From: Patagioenas fasciata
Lineage: Eukaryota; Chordata; Aves; Columbiformes; Columbidae
Assembly (NCBI RefSeq): GCF_037038585.1
Contig: NW_027288510.1
Span: 3,663,001-3,727,000 of the forward strand
DNA length: 64,000 bases
Direction of reading: 5' to 3'
Of the stretch, positions 23,801-35,405 are shown piece by piece. Positions within the stretch are counted from its first letter, which is position 1; the number at the start of each line of letters is the position of its first letter. The translations under genes were made by a program, and so were the position numbers. The notes below the pieces were generated by a model. It worked only from the letters and a program-made list of their open reading frames with translations. It did not search any database and was not told the origin of the DNA.

Positions 23801-26248
23801 ACCCCAAAATCCTAAACCCCTTAACCCTGCACCCCCAAATCCTCCAGACCCATGTGCCGAACCCAGCACCCCAAAATCTGCCCCCCAAAACCTACATCCC
23901 CAAATCCTGCACCCCCAGGTCCTGAACAGCCAAAATCTGCACCCCCAATTCTGCCTCCCCAAGACCTGCACCCCCAATTCTGCCTCCCCAAGACCTTCAC
24001 CCCCAGTCCCTGCTCCACTAAATCCTACACCCCAAACCCTGCACCCCCAACCTCCTGTACCCCAAATCCTGCCCACACAAGTTGCACCCCAAAACCCTGC
24101 TACCCCAAATCTTGTACCCCCAGATCCTTCCCCCAACACCCTGCAATCCCAAACCCTGCACCCCCAATTCTGGCGCTAAACCCTGCACCCCCAGAACGCT
24201 GCACCACTGAACCTTGCACCCCGAAACCCTGCTCCCCCAATCCTCCCCCCCAAAACTCTGCACCCCAAAACCCTATACCCAAAACCCTGCACCCCACAAG
24301 TTGCACCCCATATCCCTGCACCCCCAAATCCCTGCACCCCCAAATCCTCCAACCCCCAAATCCTGCACCCCTAGGTGCTGAACACCTGAACCCCTCACCC
24401 CAGACCCCTCACCCCAAAGCCCTGCACCCCCAAATCCTGCCTCTAAACGCTGAACTACAAGGTTCTGTACCCTAACAGCCTGCTCACCCAGATCCTGCAC
24501 CCCAGAACCCTGCACCCCCATATTCTGATCCCTACAGCCTGCACCCCCAGCTCCTGCACCTCCAAAACCTGTACCCCTAAATCCTGCACCCTTCAACCCT
24601 GCAGCCCACAACGCTGCACCCCCAACCTCTGCAGCCCCAGTTCCTTAACGTGTGAAACCTGCGCCCCCAAGTCCTGCACCCCAAAACCTTACACCCGGAA
24701 TCCTGCCCCCCAAACCATGCACCCCAAAATCAAGGCCCCTCAAACTTGCACTCAAAAGTCCGCACCACAAAATCCTGCCCCCCCAGTTCCTAAAGACATG
24801 GAACCTGCACCCCCAAAGCCTCACCCTAAAGCCCTGCACCCCAAATCTGGCCCTACCAAACCCTTCAGCCCCGCACCCCACGATCCTCCTACCCTAAACC
24901 CCAAAAGCCTGCACCCATAAATCCTGGAGCCCCAGATCCTGCACCCGACACCCTGCACCCCAGAACTCTGCACCTCCAGATCTAAACCCTTCAACCCTGC
25001 ACCCCAAATCCTCCCCAAAACACTCCACCCCCAACGCCTACAGCCCTGAATCCTGCCCCACAAACCCTGCACCCCCAGATCTGTCCCCGAAACTCTGTGC
25101 CCCAACAGCATGCACGCTCAAATCCTCCACCCCACATCCTGTCCCCCAAATCCCTCACCCCAAAACCCTGCACCCCAATACCCCAGACCACCAAATCTTG
25201 CACCTCCAAATCCTGCCCCCTTTAGACCTGCACTTCAAACCCTGCACCCCCAAATCCTGCAACCAAACATTGTACCCCCAAATCCTTGACCTCCACATCC
25301 CGAATCTCCAAACGCAGCAACCCCAATACCCTACACCCCCAATCCCTGCACCCCCAAATCATTGTCCTTCAAATCCCACACCCAACGCTCGTACACCCCC
25401 AGATCTTGCACCCCCACACACTGCACCCCAAATCCTGCACCCCCAAATCCTCCAGCCCCACGTCCCAAACCCCCAAACCCTGCACCCCCAGTTCCTGAAC
25501 ATGCGAACCCTGCACCCCCAAACCCGAAGCCCGAAGTCCTGCACCCCCAAATCCTGTCCTACCCAACCCTTCACCCCAAACCACTTCACCCCAAGATCCT
25601 GCTGCCCTAAACCCTGCACCCCAAAATCATCCCTCCCAACCCTGCCCCCCAAACCCTGTCCCCGTAAAGCCTGACCCCGAAACCCTGCTCCCCAAAACCC
25701 TGCTACCCCCAATCTTGCACCCCCCAACTCTGCACCCCCAGATCCTGCTGCTCCAAACCCTGCACCCCAAATCCTCCAGCCCCACGTACCAATCTCCCAA
25801 ACCCTGCACCCCAGAACCCTGCACCCAACAACCCCTTCACCCCCAAATCCTGCACCCCCAGCCCTACCCCCTAAACTTTCCACCCGCAAACCCTGCCCTA
25901 CCAAGCCCTCCACCCCAAACCCCTGCACCCCAAGATCCTGCACCCTAAACCCTGCACCTCCATATCCTCCTTCCCCAAATCCTGCACCCCAAAACACTGC
26001 ACTCCAAACCACTGCACCCCTAAACCCTGAACCCCCAAATCCTGGCCCCCAAACCCGGCACCCCAAACTCCTGCACCCAAAGATCCTACTGCCCTAAACC
26101 CTGAACCCCCAAATCCTGCACCCCTGGAACCTGCAACCCCAGACCCTGTAGCCCCAAATCAGGCCCCGCAAAATCCTGCTCCCCCAGCCTTGCACCCCCA
26201 AATCCTGCACCACCTAATCCTCCAACCCCCTAACACAACCCCCTAACC
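20823..26248 (-). repeat. Satellite B inverted, right arm of palindrome 1
   Basis: Reverse complement of the left satellite B array, appearing as C-rich CTGCACCCCCAAATCC units. Identity with the left arm begins at 20,823 (GCAGTGATCACCCC) and can be followed block by block to about 25,620. The outer part, about 25,550-26,248, is instead mirrored at 38,425-39,103, so it also forms the outer left arm of palindrome 2. About 330 bases at 24,815-25,155 have no counterpart in the left arm. Long proline-rich frames here are repeat by-products. Confidence 0.9.
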
Positions 26249-29200
26249 CCTTGTCCCCAGGGTCCATTGTGACACCCTGGGGATCCCCCTTGTCCCCAGG
26301 GCCCATTGTGACACCATGGAGGACCCCCTTCTCACTGAGGACCCATTGTGACACCATGGGGTCCTCCCCTTGTCCTCAGGGCCCATTGTGACATCCTGGG
26401 GACTCCCCTTTGTCCCCAGGGCCCATTGTGGCACCATGGGGACCCCCTTTGTCCCCAGGGCCCATTGTGACAGGGTGGAGATCCCCCTTGTCCCCAGGCC
26501 TGTTGTGATGTCCCAGGACCCCCCATTGTCCCCAGGGCCCATTGTGACACCTTGGGGACCCCCCTTGTCACTGGGGACCCATTGTGACACCATGGGGACC
26601 ACCCGTTGTCCTAAGGGCCCATTGTGACATCCTGGGGACTCCCTTGTCCCCAGGGCCCATAGTGAAGTCCCAGGACCCCCTTTGTCCCCAGGGCCCATTG
26701 TGACATCCTGGGGACCCCCTTGTCCCCAGGACCCATTGTGACATCTTGGGACCCCCCCCTTGTCCCCAGGGCCCATAGTGAAGTCCCAGGACCCCCTTTG
26801 TCCCCAGGGCCCATTGTGACGTCCTGGGGACCCCCCTTGTCACTGGGGACCCATTGTAACACTATGGGGACCTCCTCTTGTCCCCAGAGCCCATTGTGAC
26901 ATCCTGGGGACCCCCTTTTTCCCCAGGACCCATTGTGGCACCATTGGGACCCCCTTTGTCACTGGGGCCCATTGTGACGTCCTGGGGACCCCCTTTGTCC
27001 CCAGGGCCCATTGTGACGTCCCCGGATCCCCCATTGTCCCCAGAGCCCATTGTGACATCCTGGGGACCCCCATTGTCCACAGGGCCCATTGTGACATTCA
27101 GGGGACAGCCTTTGTCCCTAGGGCCCATTGTGACACCGTCGGGACCCCCGTTGTCCCCAGGGGGCCCATTGTGACATTCCAGGACCCCGCATTGTCCCCA
27201 GGGCCCATTGTGACATACTGGGGACTCCCCTTTGTCCCCAGAGCCCATTGTGACACCGTGGGGACCCCCTTTGTCCCCAGGGCCCATTGTGGCATCTAAG
27301 GACCCCCCAATTGTGCCCAGGGTTCATTGTAACATATCAGGACGCCCCATTGTCCCCAGGGCCCATTGTGACGTCCCAGGACCCCCCTTGTCCCCAGGGC
27401 CCATTGTGTCATCCTGGGGACCTCCTTTGTCCCCAGAGCCCATTGTGACATCCTGGGGAACCCTTTGTCCCCAGGGTCCATTGTGAAATCCTGGGGACCC
27501 CTCTTTGTCCCCACGGCCCACTGTGAGATCCTGGGGACCCCCTTGTCCCCAGGGCCCATTTTGAAACCGTGGGTATCCCCCTAGTCCCCAGGGCCCACTG
27601 TGACATCCTGAGGACCCCCTTTGTCCCCAGGGCCCATTGTGACACCGTGGGGACCCCCTTTGTCCCCAGGGCCCATTGTGACAACCTGGGGACCCCCTTT
27701 GTCCCCAGGGCTCATTGTGACATCCCAAGACCCCCCATTGTCCCCAGGGCCCATTGTGACGTCCCAGGACCCCCCGTCATCCCCAGGGCCCATTGTGACA
27801 TCCTGGGGACCCCCTTGTCCCCAGTGCCTATTGTGAAATCCTGGGGACCCCCTTTGTCCCCAGGGCCCATTGTGACATTCCAGGACCCCCCTTGTCCCCA
27901 TGGCCCATTGTGAAATCCTGGGGACCTCCTTTGTCCCCAGGGCCCATTGTGACGTCCCAGGAACCCCCTTTGTCCCCAGGGTCCATTGTGACATCCTGGG
28001 GACCCTCTTTGTCCCCAGGGCCCATTGTGACAGGGTGGGGACTCCCTTTGTCCCCAGGGGCCATTGTGACGTCCCAGAATCCCCCTTTGTCCCCAGGGCC
28101 CATTGTGACATCTCAGGACACCCCAATTGTTTCCAGGGCCCATTGTGACGTCCTGGGGACCGCCCAGTTGTCCCCAGGGCCCATTGTGGCGTCCTGGGGA
28201 CCCCCCTTTTTCCCCAGGGCCCATTGTGACATTCAGGGAACATTGTTTTATCCCCAGGGCACATTGCGACATCTCAGGACCCCCCAATCTTCCCCAGGGC
28301 CCATTGTGGCATCCTGGGTACCCCTTTTATCCCCGGGGCCCATTGTGACATCCTGGGGACTCCCCTTGTCACTGGTGACCCATTGTGACACCATGGGGAC
28401 CACCCCTTTCTCCCCAGTGCCCATTGTGACATCCTGGGGACCCCTTTGTCCCCAGAGCCCATTGTGACATTCTGGTGAGCCCCCTTTGTCCCCAGGGCCC
28501 ATTGTGACATCCCAGGACCCCCTTTGTCACCAGGGCCCATTGTGACGTCCCAGGACCCCTCTTTGTCCCCAGGGCCCATTGTGACATCCCCGGACCCCCC
28601 ATTGTCCCCAGAGCCCATTGTGACATCCTTGGGACCCCCATTGTCCCCAGGGCCCATTGTGACATTCAGGGGACAGCCTTTTTCCCAAGGGCCCATTGTG
28701 ACACCATCGGGACCCCCGTTGTCCCCAGGGCCAATTGTGACACCATGGGGACCCTCCTCGTCACTGCGGACCCATTGTGACACCATGGGGACCTGCCCTT
28801 GTCCTCAGGGCCCATTGTGACATCCTGGGGACCCTCTTGTCCCCAGGGCCCATAGTTGCACCCTGGGGACCCCCTCTTTATTCCCAGGGCCCATTGTGAC
28901 ATCCCAGGACCCCCCTATGTCCCCAGGGCCCATTGTGACACCATGGGGACACCCCTTTGACTCCAGGGCCCATTGTCACATCCCAGGACCCCCCAATTGT
29001 CCCCAGGGCCCATTGTGACATCCTGGGGACCCGCCCTTGTCCGCAGGGCCCATTGTGAAGTCCCAGGACCCCCTTTGTCCCCAGGGCCCATTGTGACATC
29101 CTGGGGACCCCCCTTGTCACTGGGGACCCATTGTATACACCATGGGGACCCTTCTTTGTCCCCAGGGCCCATTGTGACATCCTGGGGACCCCCGTTTGTC

Positions 29201-31035
29201 CCCAGGGCTCATTGTGACATCCCAGGACCTCCCATTGTCCCCAGGGCCCATTGTGACATCATGGGGACCGCCTTGTCCCTCTGGCCCGTTGTGGCACCGT
29301 GGGGACCTCCTTTGTCCCCAGGGCCCGTTGTGACACCATGGGGACCCCTTTTGTCACTGTGGCCCAATGTGACATCCCAGGACCCCACTTTGTACCCAAG
29401 GCCCATTGTGACACCGTGGGGACCCCCCTTGTCCCCAGAGCCCATTGTGACATCCTGGGGACCCCCCTTGTCTCCAGGGCCCACCGTGGCACCGTGGGGA
29501 CCACCCTTGTCACTGGGCCCCATTGTAACACTATGGGGACCCCCCCTTGTCCCCAGAGCCCATTGTGACATCCTGGGGACCCCCTTGTTCCCCAGGGCCC
29601 ACTGTGATGTCCCAGGACCCCCCCTTGTCCCCAGAGCCCATTGTGACATCCTGGGGACGCCCTTTTTCCCCAGGACCCATTGTGGCACCATTGGGACCCC
29701 CTTTGTCACTGGGGCCCATTGTGACTTCCCAGGACCTCACTTTGTCCCCAGGGCCCATTGTGACTTCCGGGGGACCCCCTTTGTCACCAGGGCCCATTGT
29801 GACGTCCCAGGACCCCCCTTTGTCCCCAGGGCCCATTTTGATGTCCCCGGACCTCCCATTGTCCCCAGAGCCCATTATGACATCCTGGGGACCCCCTTTG
29901 TCCCCAGGGCCCATTGTGACATTCAGGGGACAGCCTTTGTCCCAAGGGCCCATTGTGACACCGTTGGAATCCCCGTTGTCCCCAGAGTCCATTGTGACAT
30001 CCTGGGAACCCCCTTTGTGCCCAGGGCCCATTGTGACATTTCAGGACCCCACTTTGTCCCCAGGGCCCATTGTGACATCCTGGAGACGCCCTTTGTCCCC
30101 AGAGCCCGTTGTGACATCTAAGGACCCCCCAATTGTGCCCAGGGCTCATTGTGACATCCCAGGACCCCCCATTGTCCCCAGGGCCAATTGTGACGTCCCA
30201 GGCCCCCCCCTTGTCTCCAGGGCCCATTGTGACATCCTGGGGACCCCGTTTGTCACTAGGGTCCATTGTGGCACCATCGGGATGCCCTTTGTCCCCAGGA
30301 CCCATTGTGACATCCTGGGCACCCCCTTTGTCCCCAGGGCCTATTGTGACAGGGTGGGGACTCCCTTTGTCCCTAGGGCCCATTGTGACATCCTGGGGAC
30401 CTCGTTTGTCCCCAGGGTCCATTGTGGCACCATGGGGACCCCCTTTGTCCCCAGGGCCCATTGTGACATCACAGGACCCCCTTTGTCCCCAGGACCCATT
30501 GTGACATCCTGGGCACCCCCTGTGTCCCCAGGGCCTATTGTGACAGGGTGGGGACTCCCTTTGTCCCCAGGGGCCATTGTGATGTCCCAGGATCCCCCTT
30601 TGTCCCCAGGGCCCATTGTGACATCTCAGGACACCCCAATTGTTTCCAGGGCCCATTGTGACATCCTGGGGACCGCCCAGTTGTCCCCAGGGCCCATTGT
30701 GGCATCCTGGGTACTCCTTTTATCCCCGGGGCCCATTGTGACATCCTGGGGACCCCTTTGTCCCCAGAGCCCATTGTGACATCCTGGTGAGCCCCCTTTG
30801 TCCCCAGGGCCCATTGTGACATCCCAGGACCCCCCTTTGTCACCAGGGCCCATTGTGACGTCCCAGGACCCCTCTTTGTCCCCAGGGCCCATTGTGACAT
30901 CCCCGGACCCCCCATTGTCCCCAGAGCCCATTGTGACATCCTGGTGACTCCCTTTGTCCCCAGGGCCCATTGTGGCACCATGGGGACCCTCTTTGTCACT
31001 GGGGCCCATTGTGACATCCCAGGACCCCACTTTGT
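26249..31035 (+). repeat. Satellite C, 40-bp array, left arm of palindrome 2
   Basis: Tandem repeat of about 40 bases. Each unit holds GGGCCCATTGTGACATCC, then TGGGGACCCCCTTTGTCCCC, then AG. Common variants replace TGACATCC with TGACGTCCCAGGA or TGGCACCATGG, and some units are 3-4 bases shorter. There are roughly 120 units. Many contain an inverted pair, CCTGGGGAC and GTCCCCAGG, able to form a hairpin. All forward frames stay open for long stretches because 40 is not a multiple of three and the unit lacks stops, so I do not call genes. It ends at about 31,035, before a short unique block. Confidence 0.93.
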
Positions 31036-31310
31036 CTTAGAAGGTCACTGATCGGACTACTGGTACATCCTGACTCTGCTTTCTCAATAAACATTGAAGA
31101 ACACCTGGGGTTTGTTTGCTCCAAGGGAAAACTTCCCTCCCACGGTTCCTGGTTCCCGGTCCTGTTTCCCGGTCCGGTTTGGCTTCGCTATCAGAACAGC
31201 TGCTGCCTCCACAGCCGCGCTCAAAGTCCCCGTTGTGACACCGGGATGGCGGGAGAAGGGGGGTGGCGGGGGCGGCAGCGGCGGCGATTGGGGGGGCAGT
31301 CGGGGCTGGG
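31036..31310 (+). other. Unique block with AATAAA between satellites C and D
   Basis: Non-repetitive sequence starting AAGGTCACTGATCGGACTAC. A canonical polyadenylation hexamer AATAAA lies at 31,086-31,091, followed within 30 bases by a GT-rich stretch (GGGGTTTGTTTGCTCC), as in a 3'-end processing signal. The remainder is CpG-rich. The same block is present reverse-complemented at about 35,406-35,685. It could be the tail of a former transcribed unit, but no exon is recognised upstream. Confidence 0.5.
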
Positions 31311-31806
31311 CGGACAAGCGGCGGCTGCTGCGGCTCCTCAGGCAGCGACAGCAGCAGCGATCGGGGGGACGTGGGGGGGCGGACAAGCGGCGGCTGCTGC
31401 GGCTCCTCAGGCAGAGACAGCAGCAGCGATCGGGGGGACGTGGGGGGCGGACAAGCGGCGGCTGCTGCGGCTCCTCAGGCAGCGACAGCAGCAGCGATCG
31501 GGGGGACGTGGGGGGCGGACAAGCGGCGGCTGCTGCGGCTCCTCAGGCAGCGACAGCAGCAGAGATCGGGGGGACGTGGGGGGCGGACAAGCGGCGGCTG
31601 CTGCGGCTCCTCAGGCAGCGACAGCAGCAGCGATCGGGGGGACGTGGGGGGCGGACAAGCGGCGGCTGCTGCGGCTCCTCAGGCAGCGACAGCAGCAGCG
31701 ATCGGGGGGACGTGGGGGGCGGACAAGCGGCGGCTCCTGCGGCTCCTCAGGCAGCGACAGCAGCAGCGATCGGGGGGACGTGGGGGGCGGACAAGCGGCG
31801 GCTCCT
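31311..31806 (+). repeat. Satellite D, 68-bp CpG-rich array, left copy
   Basis: Seven full units and part of an eighth, starting at 31,312, 31,381, 31,449, 31,517, 31,585, 31,653, 31,721 and 31,789. Each has GGACAAGCGGCGGCTGCTGC, then GGCTCCTCAGG, then CAGCGACAGCAGCAGCGATC and a G-run with ACGTGGGGGG. The period is 68 bases (69 once, by an extra G). The last units change GGCTGCTG to GGCTCCTG. It is extremely CpG-rich. The inverted partner at 34,577-35,405 has about 12 units. Open frames in all three forward phases are by-products of the repeat. Confidence 0.93.
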
Positions 31807-32064
31807 CCGGCCGCGGCCAGGACGTGACTTCGCCGGCACCGGGGCCCGAGACCGCGCGCTGTGGGGCTGCGGGGCGGGTGTGGGGCCGGGGGTCTCCGGG
31901 GGTCCCGCAGCGGCCGCTGTGGGGCGGGATGGGGCGGCTGTGGAATTACCTGTGGGGCACTCATGGGGCTGCTGTAGGGGTCTTAAGAGGCATGTCTGGA
32001 GCACTTACGGGGCGACTATGGGGCAGGTGCTGGGCTGCTACAGCGGGACCTGTGGGGCACCCAG
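31807..32064 (+). other. Inner flank of palindrome 2, left arm
   Basis: CpG-rich non-tandem sequence, mirrored almost exactly at 34,313-34,576. Homology stops at about 32,064, after GGGACCTGTGGGGCA. Its gradual change from CpG-rich to ordinary composition resembles the edge of a CpG island. Nothing coding is recognised. Confidence 0.7.
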
Positions 32065-32620
32065 GTATGTGCACCCAGCACCGCGTGCACGCACACGCAG
32101 CTACACACTGATGTGTAAGCAAACACGTGGCCACACACACGCACACTTCCACAAGCGTGCCCAGTCCCATCTATTGACAGAAAGACGTACGTGAAATGTA
32201 CTGACATGCTTGAGGGTAAACACGTGCGTGGATGTTTGGCACACTGCACACACGCACACGTCTGAACGATGATGCTCCAGCTTTAGCATAAATGGAGCTG
32301 ACATCAAGGCACTCACATGTGGACAGACCAACGTTTATAGGCACTAAGGCTTTCGCGCACAGGTTCGTCCAAGAACAGGCACATACCTGCAGGCACCTCC
32401 GAATGTGTGTTCTGTGCATTCTCTTAAGGGACGCTAGATGGCAGCAAAGACCATGAAATTATTAACCTCAGTCTAACCCTAGGTTTATGACATTTTTTCT
32501 TACTATAGATGCGTTTGATGCTAAAAATTCCCCCAAATTGTAATGAATATGCGATAATTGTGTGAATACAAGCATCGCAAGAGCATCCAGTTTTTGGAGC
32601 ACTTATGGAACATGATAAAG
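32065..32620. other. Unique spacer 2, CA-rich part
   Basis: About 550 bases of single-copy sequence. The first 300 bases are rich in CACA/CACG steps (a decayed CA repeat), and then composition becomes ordinary. A CTCF-like motif lies at 32,431-32,445. No gene is seen. Confidence 0.6.
32431..32445 (+). promoter_or_regulatory. CTCF-like motif in spacer 2
   Basis: ACGCTAGATGGCAGC matches 13 of 15 positions of the vertebrate CTCF core (CCASYAGRKGGCRSY) by hand alignment. It lies between the two arms of palindrome 2. Occupancy cannot be judged from sequence. Confidence 0.4.
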
Positions 32621-32822
32621 CCAGGCAGAGCCTGACAAAGCGCGACAGAGCCCATCAGGGCTTGACAGAGCCTGATAGAACTCAACAGGGGCCGACAAAT
32701 CCCGACAGCGCCTGACAGCGAACAGTGGAGTCTGGCAGGGCCTGACAGAGGCTGTCACAGCACGACAGAGCCAGAGGAGCCTGACAGAGCCCAGCAAACC
32801 CGACAGGAATAGACAAGGCCTG
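32620..32822 (-). repeat. Diverged satellite A relic, inverted
   Basis: A 200-base stretch with a 10-base rhythm: GACAGAGCCT, GACAAAGCGC, GACAGAGCCC, CCCGACAGCG and GCAAACCCGACAGG. This is the reverse complement of satellite A subunits (GACAGGGCCC, GAGCAAACCC) with many substitutions. It lies about 17.8 kb from the main array and in the opposite orientation. It is far more diverged than any unit in 1-14,836. Confidence 0.75.
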
Positions 32823-33660
32823 GGTGCACAGACCTGGGTGCGTGTGGAAAGGTTTCTGCCTGTTTTCCAGTGAGGAATGGTGTGTGTGCACGTGGACAAA
32901 CAGAAGGCGAAGCAACTCGGTTCCAACACTGAAGAAGGCTGTACAGTCACGTAGACACGGGGGCTGCTCCACTCCTGCTCTCCTGCTCTCTTGCAGGACA
33001 CAGAGGCCTCAGAGCCCTGTTCAGTTCAGTTCAGTTCCATACAATGTTCACTGACTGCAAGAAAATCCCTCAAATCCCCCACAATGTGGGGCTCAAAAGG
33101 GAGTCCCCCTGAAAAGAGGGGGTCACAGTCCAAAAATGCCTGAAAATTCCTGGGGGAGGATAAAACTTATTAAACCCTGTAAATATGAGCGTGAGAATTT
33201 CAAACAGAGAGAAGTCTGTCGTTTGTATTTATATATTGCAGAATGGTATTCATGTAGATATAAAATGATTTTAAAATAAAACCCCTTTTCTACTCTGTTA
33301 TATAAAGGATTTTAGAATGTAAAAAATTTCTGTTGATGGTTTTAAGAATACAAACATCTTATCTATTTGTAGATTAAAAAGTGAAGGACTTGAAAAAGAA
33401 AAAAATATCTAGATAGGAACTTAAAATAGAAAAAAGTGTGAGTAGGCAGAGCTATGTATAATTACTACGTGTTACATAGTCTAAATAGGTAATAAATATC
33501 ATCTATATATATCCACTCACACCCGTATACATACCTTTAATTTATTAATAAATGTAAATCGATATCCCAGTCTAAATATATATAATTGTAAATATGTCAA
33601 AATCTGTAAATTTGAAAAGATACCTGAGTGTTAAAATGGAAGTTTAAATGTATTTAAGTG
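32823..33660. other. Unique spacer 2, AT-rich island
   Basis: Bases 32,823-33,140 are ordinary single-copy sequence. From about 33,140 to 33,660 the composition is strongly AT-rich, with many TAAA, ATATAT and TTTAAAAT runs, in sharp contrast to the GC-rich surroundings. It ends abruptly at the CpG-rich block beginning near 33,665. No gene, tRNA or known repeat is recognised. Confidence 0.6.
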
Positions 33661-33664
33661 TAAA

Positions 33665-34080
33665 TAGACACTGGATCAGAGCGCAGCGCGGGACAAACGG
33701 GGACGGGTGATGATAGGCGGAGAGAATGGAAATTGACGTGCTTAGCTGGCCAATCAGATTGCGGAGAGGGAAGAGAAGGGGCGGGCCGCGGGGGAAGGGT
33801 TGTCTCGAGGGCTTCCCAATGCGCATGCGCAGAAATGGGCGCTGCGAGGTGCACGGGGCGCTCTCGGCGGCCACGTGCGCGCACCGTTGGAGCCCGGAGC
33901 GGACTCGCTGCGCCGCTGTTTCTGCGAGGCCCCGGGGAGTGCCCGGCCCGGCCCCGCCCGGCCCGCTCCGCTCCGTCTCAGAGCCGCCTGGAGAGCCGGG
34001 TCGGGCAGCCCCTTCTCGGCTCCACCTCTTCCCGAGCTAAGCCACGCCCCCTTGGGGCCGTGCCATGTTGACCGCACCCT
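33665..34080. promoter_or_regulatory. CpG-island promoter-like block in spacer 2
   Basis: The block carries a CCAAT box (GGCCAATCAG) at 33,748-33,757, a GC box (GGGGCGGGCC) near 33,779-33,788 and a perfect NRF1-type palindrome GCGCATGCGC at 33,821-33,830, followed by several hundred CpG-rich bases. The order (CCAAT, GC box, NRF1 within 80 bases) is typical of strong TATA-less promoters, often bidirectional. No exon with a recognisable product follows in either direction. The next sequence to the right, 34,080-34,312, is a GC-rich degenerate region and then the right arm of palindrome 2. Confidence 0.6.
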
Positions 34081-34312
34081 CTCCCTACCCCAAGAGGCTC
34101 CTCCCATGGGGGCGTGCCCCAGAGAATGCCCGCCCCCAGACCACCTCCCATGGGGCGTGACACAGAGGCTCCGCCCCCCCGAGGGGCTCCCCGTGGGCGT
34201 GCCCTCTCAGTACCCGCCCCTCGGCACTGACCCCACCCCATGTAGGCGGGGCCACACCCAGCTGCCCCCTCCCATCTGTGACCCATAACCAACCCCATAG
34301 CAGCCCTATGGC

Positions 34313-34576
34313 TGCCCCACAGGTCCCGCTGTAGCAGCCCAGCACCTGCCCCATAGTCGCCCCATAAGTGCTCCAGACATGCCTCTTAAGACCCCTACAG
34401 CAGCCCCATGAGTGCCCCACAGGTAATTCCACACCCGCCCCATCCCGCCCCACAGCGGCCGCTGCGGGACCCCCGGAGACCCCCGGCCCCACACCCGCCC
34501 CGCAGCCCCACAGCGCGCGGTCTCGGGCCCCGGTGCCGGCGAAGCCACGTCCTGGCCGCGGCCGGAGGAGCCGCCG
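34313..34576 (-). other. Inner flank of palindrome 2, right arm
   Basis: Reverse complement of 31,807-32,064, with only scattered differences seen by eye. It marks the inner edge of the right arm. Confidence 0.7.
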
Positions 34577-35405
34577 CTTGTCCGCCCCCCACGTCCCCCC
34601 GATCGCTGCTGCTGTCGCTGCCTGAGGAGCCGCAGGAGCCGCCGCTTGTCCGCCCCCCACGTCCCCCCGATCGCTGCTGCTGTCGCTGCCTGAGGAGCCG
34701 CAGGAGCCGCCGCTTGTCCGCCCCCCACGTCCCCCCGATCGCTGCTGCTGTCGCTGCCTGAGGAGCCGCAGCAGCCGCCGCTTGTCCGCCCCCCACGTCC
34801 CCCCGATCGCTGCTGCTGTCGCTGCCTGAGGAGCCGCAGCAGCCGCCGCTTGTCCGCCCCCCCACGTCCCCCCGATCGCTGCTGCTGTCGCTGCCTGAGG
34901 AGCCGCAGCAGCCGCCGCTTGTCCGCCCCCCCACGTCCCCCCGATCGCTGCTGCTGTCGCTGCCTGAGGAGCCGCAGCAGCCGCCGCTTGTCCGCCCCCC
35001 CACGTCCCCCCGATCGCTGCTGCTGTCGCTGCCTGAGGAGCCGCAGCAGCCGCCGCTTGTCCGCCCCCCCACGTCCCCCCGATCGCTGCTGCTGTCGCTG
35101 CCTGAGGAGCCGCAGCAGCCGCCGCTTGTCCGCCCCCCACGTCCCCCCGATCGCTGCTGCTGTCGCTGCCTGAGGAGCCGCAGCAGCCGCCGCTTGTCCG
35201 CCCCCCACGTCCCCCCGATCGCTGCTGCTGTCGCTGCCTGAGGAGCCGCAGCAGCCCCCGCTTGTCCGCCCCCCACGTCCCCCCGATCGCTGCTGCTGTC
35301 GCTGCCTGAGGAGCCGCAGCAGCCCCCGCTTGTCCGCCCCCCACGTCCCCCCGATCGCTGCTGCTGTCGCTGCCTGAGGAGCCGCAGCAGCCGCCGCTTG
35401 TCCGC
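34577..35405 (-). repeat. Satellite D inverted, right copy
   Basis: About 12 units of the 68-bp repeat in reverse orientation; CTTGTCCGCC marks unit starts at 34,577, 34,645, 34,713, 34,781 and so on to 35,397. The copy number is higher than the seven full units of the left arm. Variants cluster: the CAGGAGCC form occupies the inner units, a seven-C form the middle, and a CAGCAGCCCCC form the outer ones. This indicates local expansion after the arms formed. Confidence 0.93.

Noticed and set aside
15092-26080. Collagen-like or Pro-rich frames in satellite B
   Set aside because: Low-complexity translation of 15-16-base G/C-rich repeats on both strands.
32440-32500. Interstitial telomere repeat (a TAACCCTAGG at about 32,475)
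   Set aside because: Only a single telomere-like hexamer; no tandem.
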